Counted from the stretch's first letter, positions 1-9,367 are shown. The stretch: 64,000 nt of DNA from Enterovibrio baiacu (GCF_004120195.1 NZ_SCHN01000010.1:124001-188000), one strand, 5' to 3'. The notes: generated from the sequence alone by a model not told the origin. Numbers and translations are program-made.

Positions 1-196
1 AAACAAGCGTGTTGCCATCTTCACTCGCGGCAATAATTTCTGCCGAGCTTTCATGCGTTTTTTCAAGATGGGGAGGAATGTTGTTTGCCGTCGAAAATGC
101 ACTTATACGATGAAACGACGCCGCGTCAGTAGCATGAACACCTGCGCTGACAGATACCGCCAGCAATGAAAATAGTAGAGAGCGTTGTGTACGCAT
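1..196 (-). CDS. N-terminal part of an exported protein, possibly esterase-like/phytase-like
   Basis: The reading frame starts at ATG 196 on the minus strand behind a GGAG ribosome site and is open to the window edge, so only about 65 residues are visible. The first 22 or so residues form a clear signal peptide (MRTQRSLLFSLLAVSVSAGVHA), so the product is exported. The following stretch includes AEIIAASEDGNTLV, which resembles the first blade of beta-propeller proteins annotated as esterase-like activity of phytase family. That family assignment rests on memory of a short motif and is weak. The gene diverges from the polyol operon to its right. Confidence 0.5.
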   Translation of the reverse strand, partial: MRTQRSLLFSLLAVSVSAGVHATDAASFHRISAFSTANNIPPHLEKTHESSAEIIAASEDGNTLV

Positions 197-589
197 GAGG
201 TTACTCCATTAACTTCCGTTGAGGGTCGCTACTTTTCCGATTCAAGGTGACATTGGCATGACATAAACATGGCAGTTCCGTTATGGCATTGAATTGTGGA
301 TTCAATGAAGCATTCAGCATGGATAAAACCGCGCTTTTTCCCTATCTCGATACGCAATAACGGCTTTTCACCCAGAAATCACTGTATTTCAAAGCAGACA
401 CATAACAACAAAAGTCGTCTAATTTTCTCAACGAAACGCAACACACGAAGTAAAAAAATCATCATTCCTCATGAAGAAAAGTACTTTTCTACACCGCTTT
501 TATTCACTCTTGCCTTTTTTTGTACTTTCATTGTTGCACAGATGTTAATTACCCCTAGTCAACATCTTCTTAACCATGAGGAACTAAAA
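197..589 (+). promoter_or_regulatory. Divergent intergenic region upstream of the polyol operon
   Basis: About 390 bp separate the leftward exported-protein gene from the binding-protein gene. An open frame from a GTG at 296 runs into the binding-protein gene, but the signal peptide and ribosome site place the real start at 590, so this stretch is leader. It holds a perfect inverted repeat (287-307) and several A/T-rich runs. No confident -35/-10 pair was recognised. It must carry the promoter of the long operon 590-9367. Confidence 0.5.
287..307. promoter_or_regulatory. Perfect inverted repeat, candidate operator
   Basis: CATTGAAT and ATTCAATG flank a five-base spacer (TGTGG). The symmetry suits a dimeric regulator. 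AraC-type regulators such as the one at 8480 more often use direct repeats, so the binding protein is not identified. Confidence 0.35.
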
Positions 590-1906
590 ATGCTGTCTAC
601 AAGGAAAACGTTAACTGCCTTTGCTGCATGCTGTACCGCCCTCTCTATGTCTGCCAATGCGGCAACAGAATTGACCATTGCCACGGTCAATAATGGTCAC
701 ATGATCGAAATGCAGAAGTTTAGCGAAGTATTTGAAAAGCAAAACCCTGACATCACGCTCAACTGGGTGACTCTAGAGGAAGGAGTTCTTCGCCAACGTG
801 TAACCACAGACATCGCCACCAAAGGCGGCCAATTTGATGTCATGACAATTGGCATGTACGAAACCCCCATTTGGGGCAAAAAAGGCTGGTTGAACGAAAT
901 CAAGACCGATGCTGCCTATGATGCAGATGACTTACTCCCAGCGATGCGTGCAGGCTTGTCTGTGGATGGCAAACTCTACGCCGTGCCTTTCTACGGTGAA
1001 AGCTCCATGGTCATGTACCGTAAAGATCTCGTAGACAAAGCCGGTATGACCGTGCCTGATCGCGCAACATGGGGACACATTCGCGATGTTGCGGCTGCCA
1101 TTCACGATCCTGACAACGGCGTTTACGGCATTTGTTTACGTGGTAAACCCGGTTGGGGTGACAACACGGCGTTCGTGACCACCATGGCAAACTCGTTCGG
1201 TGCCCAATGGTTCGACGAAGATTGGAAACCACAACTTAACTCGCCAGAGTGGAACCATGCTGTGAGCTTCTATGTTGACCTTCTTAACAGCTACGGCCCT
1301 CCAGGCTCAAGTTCAAACAGCTTTAACGAAATCCTCGCCCTGTTTAACGAAGGCAAGTGTGGCATGTGGATTGATGCCACGATCGCTGCTTCGTTCATTA
1401 CCGATCCTAAGCAGAGCAAAGTGCATGACAAAGTGGCGTTCGCGCAATCGCCAGTGGCCGTGACTGACCGCGGTGCTAACTGGTTGTGGGCGTGGGCACT
1501 CGCCGTTCCGTCTGCTTCCAAAAATTCAGAAGCCGCTGAGAAATTCGTGAAATGGGCAACGTCAAAAGAATACATCCAGCTGGTAGCTGAAAACAACGGT
1601 TGGGCAAGCGTACCAACAGGCACCCGTCAATCCACTTACGCAACACAAGCCTTCCTGGATGCTGCATCCTTCGCAGAAGCAGAACTTGCTGCGATTAACT
1701 CTGCCGATCCAAGCAACAGCACCCAGAACCCAAGCCCTTACATCGGTGTTCAGTTTGCTGCCATCCCTGAGTTCCAAGCCATCGGTATTGCCACCGGTCA
1801 GCAGCTTTCCTCTGCACTGGCAGGCAAAACAACCGTAGAAAAAGCACTGCAAAGTGCCAACAAGTCTGCAGACCGCGAAATGCGTAAATCAGGCTACTAC
1901 AAGTAA
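590..1906 (+). CDS. Polyol (mannitol/sorbitol/arabinitol) ABC transporter, periplasmic binding protein
   Basis: This 438-residue family 1 extracellular solute-binding protein captures the polyol in the periplasm and delivers it to the two permeases that follow. ATG 590 is chosen because GAGGAAC sits just upstream and it gives a proper signal peptide (MLSTRKTLTAFAACCTALSMSANA, cleaved before ATEL). The frame stays open upstream to a GTG at 296, but that extension has no signal-peptide character. The mature part, with TIATVNNGHM near its N-terminus and a FDVMTIGMYE segment, resembles SmoE/MtlE proteins of Rhodobacter and Pseudomonas. The dehydrogenases and xylulokinase downstream support polyol specificity; the exact sugar is inferred. 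Confidence 0.88.
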   Translation: MLSTRKTLTAFAACCTALSMSANAATELTIATVNNGHMIEMQKFSEVFEKQNPDITLNWVTLEEGVLRQRVTTDIATKGGQFDVMTIGMYETPIWGKKGWLNEIKTDAAYDADDLLPAMRAGLSVDGKLYAVPFYGESSMVMYRKDLVDKAGMTVPDRATWGHIRDVAAAIHDPDNGVYGICLRGKPGWGDNTAFVTTMANSFGAQWFDEDWKPQLNSPEWNHAVSFYVDLLNSYGPPGSSSNSFNEILALFNEGKCGMWIDATIAASFITDPKQSKVHDKVAFAQSPVAVTDRGANWLWAWALAVPSASKNSEAAEKFVKWATSKEYIQLVAENNGWASVPTGTRQSTYATQAFLDAASFAEAELAAINSADPSNSTQNPSPYIGVQFAAIPEFQAIGIATGQQLSSALAGKTTVEKALQSANKSADREMRKSGYYK

Positions 1907-1915
1907 ATCCCTATC

Positions 1916-1937
1916 GCCGGACAGTGCGCTGTCCGGC
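1916..1937 (+). terminator. Intergenic stem-loop after the binding-protein gene
   Basis: GCCGGACAG and CTGTCCGGC form a perfect 9-bp stem with a TGCG tetraloop, ten bases after the binding-protein stop. There is no strong T-run (TTCTTATCTT), so it is more likely a 3' mRNA-stabilising or partial-termination element. Such an element would raise binding-protein levels over permease levels. A similar hairpin occupies the same position in the second sugar operon (59978-60006). Confidence 0.7.
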
Positions 1938-1966
1938 TTCTTATCTTCCGTTATTGGTAGTCGCTC

Positions 1967-2827
1967 ATGCAAAAATGGTTACCTCGACTGTTGGTTGCGC
2001 CCTCCTTTGTCAGCTTGCTGCTCTGGATGATCGTTCCTCTCTCCATGACGATCTATTTTTCAACCATCAGATATAACCTGCTGTATCCCGGAGAGAACGA
2101 TTTTATCGGGTCAATGAACTTTGAGTTCTTTTACACCGACGATGCATTTTGGCCCGCATTGATCAACACACTGACGCTCGTTGGCATGGTGTTGGTTGTC
2201 ACCGTGGTTGGTGCCTTGCTGATTGCTATTGCATTAGACAAACCGTTTTTGGGTCGCGGCATCGCACGCGTCTTGTTGATTTCACCCTTTTTCATCATGC
2301 CCACCGTCAACGCATTGATTTGGAAAAACATGATGATGCACCCCGTTTATGGCGTATTGGCGGCGTTGTGGGAAAGTGTAGGGTTGGAACCCATAGATTG
2401 GCTTACCGCCTTCCCGCTCGGCTCGATCATTACCATGGTGAGTTGGCAATGGATGCCCTTCGCCTTGCTGATATTTATCACGTCATTGCAATCGATGGAC
2501 CACGAACAGAAAGAAGCAGCGCTGCTTGATGGCGCGACCGGATGGCAAGTGTTTCGTTATCTCACCCTGCCCCATTTGGCGCGCCCGATTGCGGTGGTGA
2601 TGATGATTGAAACCATCTTCATGTTATCGATCTTTGCTGAAATCTTCGTGACCACGGGCGGTGGCCCGGGCTACGAATCGACCAACTTAGCTTTCCTCAT
2701 CTTTGCGCAAGCGTTAATGCAATTTGATGTGGGTGTGGCTTCCGCCGGTGGCTTAATTGCCGTCATTCTCGCCAACATCGTTGCGTTCTTCTTGATACGT
2801 GCGATTGGCAAAAACTTGGTGGCATAG
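1967..2827 (+). CDS. Polyol ABC transporter permease 1 (MalF-like)
   Basis: This 286-residue inner-membrane permease has six predicted hydrophobic segments. The cytoplasmic EAA loop (EAALLDGATGWQVFRYLTLP, around residues 185-205) docks the ATPase. It belongs to the binding-protein-dependent transport family of MtlF/SmoF. It starts 60 bp after the binding-protein gene and ends 9 bp before the second permease, so it is co-transcribed with them. No obvious strong ribosome site precedes the ATG. This fits lower expression than the binding protein. Confidence 0.9.
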   Translation: MQKWLPRLLVAPSFVSLLLWMIVPLSMTIYFSTIRYNLLYPGENDFIGSMNFEFFYTDDAFWPALINTLTLVGMVLVVTVVGALLIAIALDKPFLGRGIARVLLISPFFIMPTVNALIWKNMMMHPVYGVLAALWESVGLEPIDWLTAFPLGSIITMVSWQWMPFALLIFITSLQSMDHEQKEAALLDGATGWQVFRYLTLPHLARPIAVVMMIETIFMLSIFAEIFVTTGGGPGYESTNLAFLIFAQALMQFDVGVASAGGLIAVILANIVAFFLIRAIGKNLVA

Positions 2828-2836
2828 GGAGGCATC

Positions 2837-3670
2837 ATGGCTAAAGACGTTTCACTTATCGATCAAACAGGTTGGTTGCGCCCCATCATTTGCTGGGCCA
2901 TTGCGCTGATTGTGTTCTTTCCCATTTTGATGATGCTGATCACCGCGTTCAAAACCGAACAGCAGGCGATCTCCGTGCCACCGAGCTTTATCTTCGAACC
3001 GACCGTGGAAAACTTCGGCATTGTGCAAGAGCGCAGTGACTACCTGAAGTTTGCGATTAACTCGGTGATCACCGCATTTGGCTCGACCATTTTGGCGCTG
3101 ATCATCGCCATTCCTGCGGCCTATTCCATGGCGTTTTACCCCGCCAAACGCACGAAAGACATGCTGCTGTGGATGCTGTCCACCAAGATGCTGCCTGCGG
3201 TTGGGGTGTTGGTCCCCATCTATGTGCTTTGCCAGAAAACAGGATTACTCGACACCACCTTAGCGCTGACCATCATTTACACGCTGATCAATCTGCCGAT
3301 TGTGGTGTGGATGTTGTTCTCTTACTTCAAAGATATCCCGCGTGACATCTTAGAAGCTGTCCGTCTTGATGGCGCAGATACCTTGGGAGAAATCCGACAT
3401 GTGCTTATTCCTCTGTCTTTGGGAGGTATCGCATCCACCGCGCTGCTCTCAATTGTGCTGAGCTGGAACGAAGCATTTTGGTCAATCAACCTGACCTCTG
3501 CCAATGCGGGTACGCTCGCGACGATGATTTCGACTTACTCAAGCCCGGAAGGCTTGTTCTGGGCAAAACTGTCCGCCGCATCGACGCTAGCCTGCGCACC
3601 TATCATCATTCTCGGTTGGTTCTGTCAGAAACAACTGGTTCAGGGATTAACCTTTGGGGCTGTTAAATGA
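2837..3670 (+). CDS. Polyol ABC transporter permease 2 (MalG-like)
   Basis: This 277-residue second permease has an EAA loop (EAVRLDGADTLGEIRHVLIP, around residues 172-191) and the usual C-terminal membrane helix. It should pair with the preceding permease to form the transmembrane channel. An AGGGAGG ribosome site lies before ATG 2837. The stop overlaps the ATPase start by four bases, which suggests translational coupling. It resembles MtlG/SmoG of polyol importers. Confidence 0.9.
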   Translation: MAKDVSLIDQTGWLRPIICWAIALIVFFPILMMLITAFKTEQQAISVPPSFIFEPTVENFGIVQERSDYLKFAINSVITAFGSTILALIIAIPAAYSMAFYPAKRTKDMLLWMLSTKMLPAVGVLVPIYVLCQKTGLLDTTLALTIIYTLINLPIVVWMLFSYFKDIPRDILEAVRLDGADTLGEIRHVLIPLSLGGIASTALLSIVLSWNEAFWSINLTSANAGTLATMISTYSSPEGLFWAKLSAASTLACAPIIILGWFCQKQLVQGLTFGAVK

Positions 3671-4773
3671 GCTACTTACAAGTCAAACATTTATATAAAA
3701 AGTACGGTGACGTCCTTGCACTCAAGGACATCGATTTTGAGATTAAAAAAGGCGAATTCGTTGTCTTTGTCGGCCCATCCGGTTGTGGGAAATCCACGTT
3801 ACTTAGAACGATTGCAGGCTTAGAGTCATCCTCAGAGGGCGACATTCAATTGGACGGTGAGTCGATCATAGAAACCCACCCGTCCAAGCGCGACGTGGCA
3901 ATGGTGTTCCAAAGCTACGCGCTTTATCCGCACATGTCGGTGAAAGACAACATGTCTTTCGCGCTAAAGCTGGCAAAACGCCCGCAAGACGAAATAGAAC
4001 AAAAGGTCGCAAAAGTATCGAAAGCACTCAAGCTGGATGCGCTGTTAGATCGCAAGCCCAAGGCGTTGTCAGGCGGTCAGCGCCAGCGTGTTGCCATTGG
4101 ACGTGCGATTGTGCGTAACCCGAAAGTGTTCCTGTTTGATGAGCCTCTCTCAAACCTTGATGCCGCGCTTCGTGTTGAAATGCGCATTGAGCTCTCGCGT
4201 CTACACCAAGAGCTTCAAAGCACCATGATTTACGTCACCCACGATCAGATTGAAGCCATGACGCTGGCGGATAAAGTGGTGATCATGAGCCAAGGTGAAG
4301 TCGCACAAATTGGCACACCACTCGAGCTCTACCACCAGCCTGCGAACCGCTTTGTGGCGACCTTTATCGGCACACCAAAAATGAACGTATTGCCCGTCAA
4401 CAAGGTGGTGGCGTCGGGCGAAAACGTAGAAATAACCTTCAACGAAGATGCGCGCACTACGCTGCCAGCAGCCATGTTTGATGAGCGCGCAACCGCATCG
4501 GCGTCTATCGGTTTCCGCCCGGAATCCCTCTCTTTCTGCAGCGCAGATGAAGGCGATGTGAAAGGCGATGTCGAGGTCATCGAGCAGTTGGGCAGTGAAA
4601 CTCTCACGTATATCCGAACCCTGAGCGGTGAAACAGTGGTGGTGCGTGCCGATCCTAAACACACGCCCGAGTTGCGACAAACTATCGGCGTGAAACTGGA
4701 TACACAGCGTGTCTATTTGTTTGATGACCAAGAACAAGCATCTAACATTTACGGTGAGGTAAGCCATGTCTGA
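3667..4773 (+). CDS. Polyol ABC transporter ATPase (MalK-like)
   Basis: This 368-residue ATPase powers the importer from the cytoplasmic side. Visible motifs are the Walker [10 protein letters not shown] (residues 36-44), the signature [14 protein letters not shown], the Walker [13 protein letters not shown], and the switch histidine in YVTHDQIEAM. After residue 235 comes a TOBE/OB regulatory domain typical of MalK, UgpC and SmoK. The start overlaps the permease stop (ATGA), and its end overlaps the next gene by eight bases. The closest functional guess is SmoK/MtlK for polyols. MalK-type ATPases can serve several importers. Confidence 0.92.
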   Translation: MSYLQVKHLYKKYGDVLALKDIDFEIKKGEFVVFVGPSGCGKSTLLRTIAGLESSSEGDIQLDGESIIETHPSKRDVAMVFQSYALYPHMSVKDNMSFALKLAKRPQDEIEQKVAKVSKALKLDALLDRKPKALSGGQRQRVAIGRAIVRNPKVFLFDEPLSNLDAALRVEMRIELSRLHQELQSTMIYVTHDQIEAMTLADKVVIMSQGEVAQIGTPLELYHQPANRFVATFIGTPKMNVLPVNKVVASGENVEITFNEDARTTLPAAMFDERATASASIGFRPESLSFCSADEGDVKGDVEVIEQLGSETLTYIRTLSGETVVVRADPKHTPELRQTIGVKLDTQRVYLFDDQEQASNIYGEVSHV

Positions 4774-6166
4774 CCATAAACGACTTGTTCATTTTGGCAT
4801 TGGTGCATTTCACCGAGGCCATCAAGCCTATTACCTTCAGTTACTTAACGACACGCTGCCAGAAAGCGATCGTTGGTATTACACAGACGTGAATTTACGC
4901 AAAGAGACACGCGTCATTCCGGATGCGCTGCGGGCTCAAAATGGTCAGTATCACTTCAAACGCATTGCCCCGAATGGGGATGCCGAATACATCAAAATTA
5001 GCAGTATTGACCGTGTAGAGGACGCGTCTGCAGACCCTTCAGTGATTAGGCGTATCTTCAATGACGACAAGGTAAAAGCGTTAACGATTACCGTAACGGA
5101 AGGGGGGTATTATCTTAACGACAATGACGACGTTAACCTCTCACACCCGGAAGTGGCGCATGATGTTGGCGTGATCCAACAACAAAACGGACAGCCAAAA
5201 ACGCTGTACGGTTTTCTCGCGCTTGCATTGATTGCACGCCAGAACATGGATGGTGGAGCCATCACCGTCGCGACGTGCGATAACCTTCGCAACAATGGCA
5301 ATCGCCTCGCATCCGCATTTGGTCAGTTTATTGAGGCCGCTCAACTCACCACGCTCAAACAATGGATGGCAACGAACGTCACTTTTCCGTGCTCCATGGT
5401 TGATAGGATCACGCCAGTGCCGCCATCAACCTTGTCTGACGAGGTAAAACAGCAACTTGGGGTTGATGATGCGTGTCCCATTTTGGGCGAAGATTTCGAA
5501 CAATGGGTCATAGAAGACCAATTAGCCAACGAATTTCCGGCACTCGATACGGTAGGCGTGACGTTCACCAAGAACGTTCATGCTTTTGAAGAAGCAAAGA
5601 TCCGCATCTTAAACGGCGGGCATTTTATGTTGTCTTACGTTGGCGCACTGCGCGGTTACCAAACGTTTGACCAAAACATTCATGATGACGAACTCAACGG
5701 ATGGCTAAAGGCTTACCATCAAAAAGATGTCATTCCGACCATCGACGATCGCCCGTTCGATTTAGAAGCCTACCGACAAATTATTATTTCCCGATTCAGC
5801 AATGGCTACATCGCCGATTCCATAGAGCGGATCGCCATGGATAGCATCAGCAAGTTTCCACAGTTTATTTTGCCCACGGTTAGGCTCAACCTCGAACGTG
5901 GACACTTCCCAGTGTCAGCAATCATATTGATTGCGCATTGGTACTGTTTTTTATCCCTGAAAATTAGGGGGCGTATCGCGTTTAACTATAAAGATCCTTA
6001 TCTATCAACCGCCGAAATGTGGATGCATCAACAAGATCCTGTTGGCGCTTTTCTCCATGAGCCTGATATCTGGCAAGGTCTCAATAAACAATATCCAGAA
6101 TTTGGCGAATCCCTTAAAAAGCAAATCACCATCACGATGGACGCATATCAGGAGCGTTACAGATGA
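4766..6166 (+). CDS. Long-chain polyol dehydrogenase (mannitol 2-dehydrogenase / D-arabinitol 4-dehydrogenase family)
   Basis: This 466-residue NAD-dependent oxidoreductase oxidises a sugar alcohol to a ketose (D-mannitol to fructose, or D-arabinitol to D-xylulose). Near the N-terminus is the cofactor-binding GIGAFHRGHQ (11-20). The catalytic lysine, asparagine and histidine sit in EAKIRILNGGHF as K278, N283 and H286, matching the family pattern K-x4-N-x2-H. It overlaps the ATPase gene by eight bases and the next gene by four. The presence of xylulokinase two genes on, and of no fructokinase, favours D-arabinitol as at least one substrate; that is inference. Confidence 0.88.
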   Translation: MSDHKRLVHFGIGAFHRGHQAYYLQLLNDTLPESDRWYYTDVNLRKETRVIPDALRAQNGQYHFKRIAPNGDAEYIKISSIDRVEDASADPSVIRRIFNDDKVKALTITVTEGGYYLNDNDDVNLSHPEVAHDVGVIQQQNGQPKTLYGFLALALIARQNMDGGAITVATCDNLRNNGNRLASAFGQFIEAAQLTTLKQWMATNVTFPCSMVDRITPVPPSTLSDEVKQQLGVDDACPILGEDFEQWVIEDQLANEFPALDTVGVTFTKNVHAFEEAKIRILNGGHFMLSYVGALRGYQTFDQNIHDDELNGWLKAYHQKDVIPTIDDRPFDLEAYRQIIISRFSNGYIADSIERIAMDSISKFPQFILPTVRLNLERGHFPVSAIILIAHWYCFLSLKIRGRIAFNYKDPYLSTAEMWMHQQDPVGAFLHEPDIWQGLNKQYPEFGESLKKQITITMDAYQERYR

Positions 6167-6972
6167 CAATGTCACTAGAGCTTCACGGCAAGCCAACACT
6201 CGAAGGTAAAGTCGCATTATTGACCGGCGCAAATGGCGGCATTGGGCTTGCCGTCGCTTATGCATATCTCGCCAGTGGCGCACGGTGTGTCATTGCTGAC
6301 CTGCCTGTTGAACCTTCTGTGGGTATATCCGCTCTTCTTGATAAGTTTGGCGATAACGTAACTTACCAACATGGTGACATCACAGACGCAGAGACACGCA
6401 GACGCTTAGTGTCCTCAACACTCACGCAATTCGGCAGTATTGATGTCCTGTTCAACAACGCCGCTATTTTTAATATGGCCCCAATATTGGACGCCTCAGA
6501 AGAAGAATTTGATCGCGTGTTTTCCGTGAACGTCAAAGCCATGTTCTTTTTGATGCAAGATGTCGCGAAAGCCATGATAGAAACAGGGAAAGGCGGAAAA
6601 ATCATCAATATGGCGTCTCAAGCAGGCCGTCGAGGAGAAGCGTTAGTTGCGCATTACTGCGCCACAAAAGCCGCCGTCATCAGCTATACCCAATCAGCAG
6701 CGCTCGCTCTGGCTGAGCATGGCATCACGGTGAACGGGATCTCCCCCGGCGTCGTGGATACTCCGATGTGGGACAGTGTCGATGCCTTGTTTGCCAAATA
6801 CGAAAATCGCCAACTTGGCGAGAAGAAAAAATTGGTTGGCGAAGAAGTGCCATTAGGCCGTATGGGTGTGCCGAATGATATTGCGGGCATGGCGCTTTTC
6901 CTTGCCTCTCCCCTTTCTGACTATATTACCGCACAGACGTATAACGTCGATGGCGGCAATGTGATGAGTTAA
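6163..6972 (+). CDS. Short-chain dehydrogenase/reductase, sorbitol-dehydrogenase-like
   Basis: This 269-residue classical SDR has the cofactor motif TGANGGIG (21-28), NNA (98-100), catalytic serine S152 and the Y165-x3-K169 pair in YCATK. In polyol operons of Rhodobacter and relatives an SDR at this position is sorbitol dehydrogenase (SmoS, sorbitol to fructose or galactitol to tagatose). That is the best guess here. The start ATG 6163 overlaps the previous stop. A second ATG three codons later (6169) is also possible. It is four bases short of the xylulokinase gene. Confidence 0.82.
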   Translation: MTMSLELHGKPTLEGKVALLTGANGGIGLAVAYAYLASGARCVIADLPVEPSVGISALLDKFGDNVTYQHGDITDAETRRRLVSSTLTQFGSIDVLFNNAAIFNMAPILDASEEEFDRVFSVNVKAMFFLMQDVAKAMIETGKGGKIINMASQAGRRGEALVAHYCATKAAVISYTQSAALALAEHGITVNGISPGVVDTPMWDSVDALFAKYENRQLGEKKKLVGEEVPLGRMGVPNDIAGMALFLASPLSDYITAQTYNVDGGNVMS

Positions 6973-6975
6973 CCC

Positions 6976-8439
6976 ATGAATACCTATCTAGGTATTGATA
7001 TCGGGACGTCTGCCGTCAAAGTCCTATTGGTCAACATTGATGGCGACGTACTGGATAGCCAGTCGGTGTCTTACGGTACCGACTCCCCTCAAGCGCTATG
7101 GAACGAACAAAACCCATCTGTCTGGTGGCAAAGCACGCTCAATTGTTTTGAAGCGCTCCGTGAACGCAATCAATCCCATTGGCAGCGAGTGGCCGCCATC
7201 GGGCTATCTGGTCAAATGCACGGCGCGGTTTGCCTTGATGAGGAACGAGAGCCTGTCTACCCCGCCATTTTATGGAACGACGGACGTGCCCACAAAGAAA
7301 GCGCCGATCTCAACCGTTTATGCCCCGACATTGGCTACAGCGCGGGGGTGCCAGCCATGCCAGGCTTTACTGCCCCAAAGCTACTGTGGCTGCACGACAA
7401 CGAGCCGGATATCTTCGCGCGAATAGATAAAATTATGTTGCCCAAAGATTACGTGCGCTTAATGCTAACAGGAGAGTGTTGCACTGACGTCAGCGATGCA
7501 GCAGGCACCTTGTGGCTAAATGAAGCAGCGCGTGATTGGGATGATGATCTGCTCAGCGCCTGTCACCTCAAGCGCAAGCACATGCCAACCCTGCTTGAAG
7601 GCAATCAAATCAGTGGCACGCTGTTGGCGGAAATTGCAGATCGTTTGATGCTTCCTGATGGCATTCTCGTCGCAGGCGGTGCGGGTGATGCTTCTGCGGG
7701 CGGCATTGGTATTGGAGCCGTCAATGAAGGTGACGCGTTCCTCTCCCTCGGCACGTCAGGGCAAATCTTTGTCGCCAAAGAACAGCACAGTGCCAATCCT
7801 CAAGGGTACATTCATGCTTTCGCACATGCCTTGCCTGATCGCTGGTGCCATATGGCCTGTTTGCTCAATGGTGCCAGTCCCTTGCTCTGGTTCTCATCCA
7901 TCACATCAACCCCTATCGACGTGTTACTTTCAGAAGCAGAGGCGGCAAACGACCAGCACCGTGGGGTATTTTTTATGCCCTATCTAAACGGTGAGCGCAC
8001 CCCTCATAACAACCCCTTTGCAACGGGCAGTTTTCAAGGGCTGACGGCCCATACATCGCGAAATGAAATGACACAGGCAATACTAGAAGGGATTGCATTC
8101 AGTTTTCGCGATTGCTTACTCGCCTTAGAAAGCGCCAATACGTATTTATCTTCATTGGGCGCGATTGGCGGAGGCGTGAAAAGTGATTACTGGCTACAAA
8201 TGCTTTCAGACGTATTAAATCTGGTGATCCATAAGTACGACGGAGCAGAAACAGGACCGGCGTTGGGTGCAACTCGGCTGGCCATACTCTGCCATACAGA
8301 ACGCTCGATTGAAGCGGTGTGTCAGTCGCCAGCAATCGAAAAAACATTCATGCCCAATGCAGAAAGGCATGCGTTCTACGCCGATAAACACGCGCAATTT
8401 TCGTCACTATTTAAGGTACTAGAGCCAACATATGGATAA
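6976..8439 (+). CDS. xylB: Xylulokinase
   Basis: This 487-residue FGGY-family sugar kinase phosphorylates D-xylulose with ATP to D-xylulose 5-phosphate, feeding the pentose phosphate pathway. Evidence is the N-terminal GIDIGTSAVKVLL phosphate-binding segment, WNEQNPSVWW and GLSGQMHGAV, which are typical of XylB, and the C-terminal GAIGGGVKSDYWLQML ATP-site segment. Length matches the family (480-490). It follows the SDR by three bases. Within the operon it uses xylulose made by the dehydrogenase from arabinitol. FGGY kinases vary in substrate, but the XylB features are good. Confidence 0.9.
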   Translation: MNTYLGIDIGTSAVKVLLVNIDGDVLDSQSVSYGTDSPQALWNEQNPSVWWQSTLNCFEALRERNQSHWQRVAAIGLSGQMHGAVCLDEEREPVYPAILWNDGRAHKESADLNRLCPDIGYSAGVPAMPGFTAPKLLWLHDNEPDIFARIDKIMLPKDYVRLMLTGECCTDVSDAAGTLWLNEAARDWDDDLLSACHLKRKHMPTLLEGNQISGTLLAEIADRLMLPDGILVAGGAGDASAGGIGIGAVNEGDAFLSLGTSGQIFVAKEQHSANPQGYIHAFAHALPDRWCHMACLLNGASPLLWFSSITSTPIDVLLSEAEAANDQHRGVFFMPYLNGERTPHNNPFATGSFQGLTAHTSRNEMTQAILEGIAFSFRDCLLALESANTYLSSLGAIGGGVKSDYWLQMLSDVLNLVIHKYDGAETGPALGATRLAILCHTERSIEAVCQSPAIEKTFMPNAERHAFYADKHAQFSSLFKVLEPTYG

Positions 8440-8479
8440 TAACCGTACGATGTATAAGCCCCTACCCGAGGAGCATCTA

Positions 8480-9367
8480 ATGTCAGAGCCGAGTACGAAA
8501 GACCCCGTTTGGGAGTTCATTCAAATCAATGATGAGTCGGTATACTACAAAGAACATGGGGTTCCTCATCACAGTATCCATTGGCATGTCCATGAGCAGT
8601 ATGAACTTCATTTGATTGTGAAGACAAATGGTAAGGCCATGATTGGTAACCATTTAGGGCCTTTTTCACCCGGCCAGCTCACGCTTGTTGGCCCTTGGCT
8701 TCCTCACAATTGGGAGAGCACGCTGCAACCCGGTGAAACCCATGAGTTACGCGATATGGTGATTCTGTTTAAACCTGACCTTTTTTATACGGCGGCAAAA
8801 TCGTTTCCTGAACTGGCGCAATTCGCGCGCATTTTAGAGCAGGCCAAAATGGGGATTGAGTTTCTTGATGTTCCTTTTGACAGTGCCGTGGATTATTTTC
8901 GTAAAGTAAGAGAAAGTGAGGGCGTGACTAAGCTTGTGCATTTTCTTTCTTTTATCGACTACCTCAGCAAGCGCAATACCCGCGTGCTCTCGAACATGCC
9001 TGCATCTGAAATCAAAGAACCAGGCACAGTGCAAAGCCGAATTAACGAGGTGGTCGATTACGTCATGCAAAACTACCAACACCCCATTCGACTCAAAACG
9101 TTATCAGACAAACTGGGTATGACTGAATCGTACTTCTCACGGTTTTTCCATCAGGCGTCAGGCCATAGATTTACTGACTTTGTAAACCGCGTGCGTATTC
9201 AACGCGCTTGCGTCTTGCTGAGTGATACCAGCGATACTATCGCCGACATCAGTCAAACGGTGGGGTTTCATAACCTCGCGAATTTCAGCCGCCATTTTCG
9301 GAGAATTAACGGATTAAGCCCTCTCGCCTACCGCAAGAAACATGCATCGCAAACCTCAATGACCTGA
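8480..9367 (+). CDS. AraC-family regulator of the polyol operon
   Basis: This 295-residue regulator has an N-terminal cupin-like sugar-sensing domain (histidine-rich PHHSIHWHVHEQYELH near residue 25). Its C-terminus is a pair of helix-turn-helix motifs (IRLKTLSDKLGMTESYFSRF and the segment ending in FSRHFRRINGLSPLAYR). The frame is open from ATG 8432, which overlaps xylB, but GAGGAG lies just before ATG 8480, so that start is preferred. Being last in the operon, it probably activates its own operon when the polyol is present. The target sites were not identified. Confidence 0.85.
   Translation: MSEPSTKDPVWEFIQINDESVYYKEHGVPHHSIHWHVHEQYELHLIVKTNGKAMIGNHLGPFSPGQLTLVGPWLPHNWESTLQPGETHELRDMVILFKPDLFYTAAKSFPELAQFARILEQAKMGIEFLDVPFDSAVDYFRKVRESEGVTKLVHFLSFIDYLSKRNTRVLSNMPASEIKEPGTVQSRINEVVDYVMQNYQHPIRLKTLSDKLGMTESYFSRFFHQASGHRFTDFVNRVRIQRACVLLSDTSDTIADISQTVGFHNLANFSRHFRRINGLSPLAYRKKHASQTSMT

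Noticed and set aside
4201-4767. 188-codon open frame on the minus strand
   Set aside because: Antisense to the ATPase gene and without features of its own.
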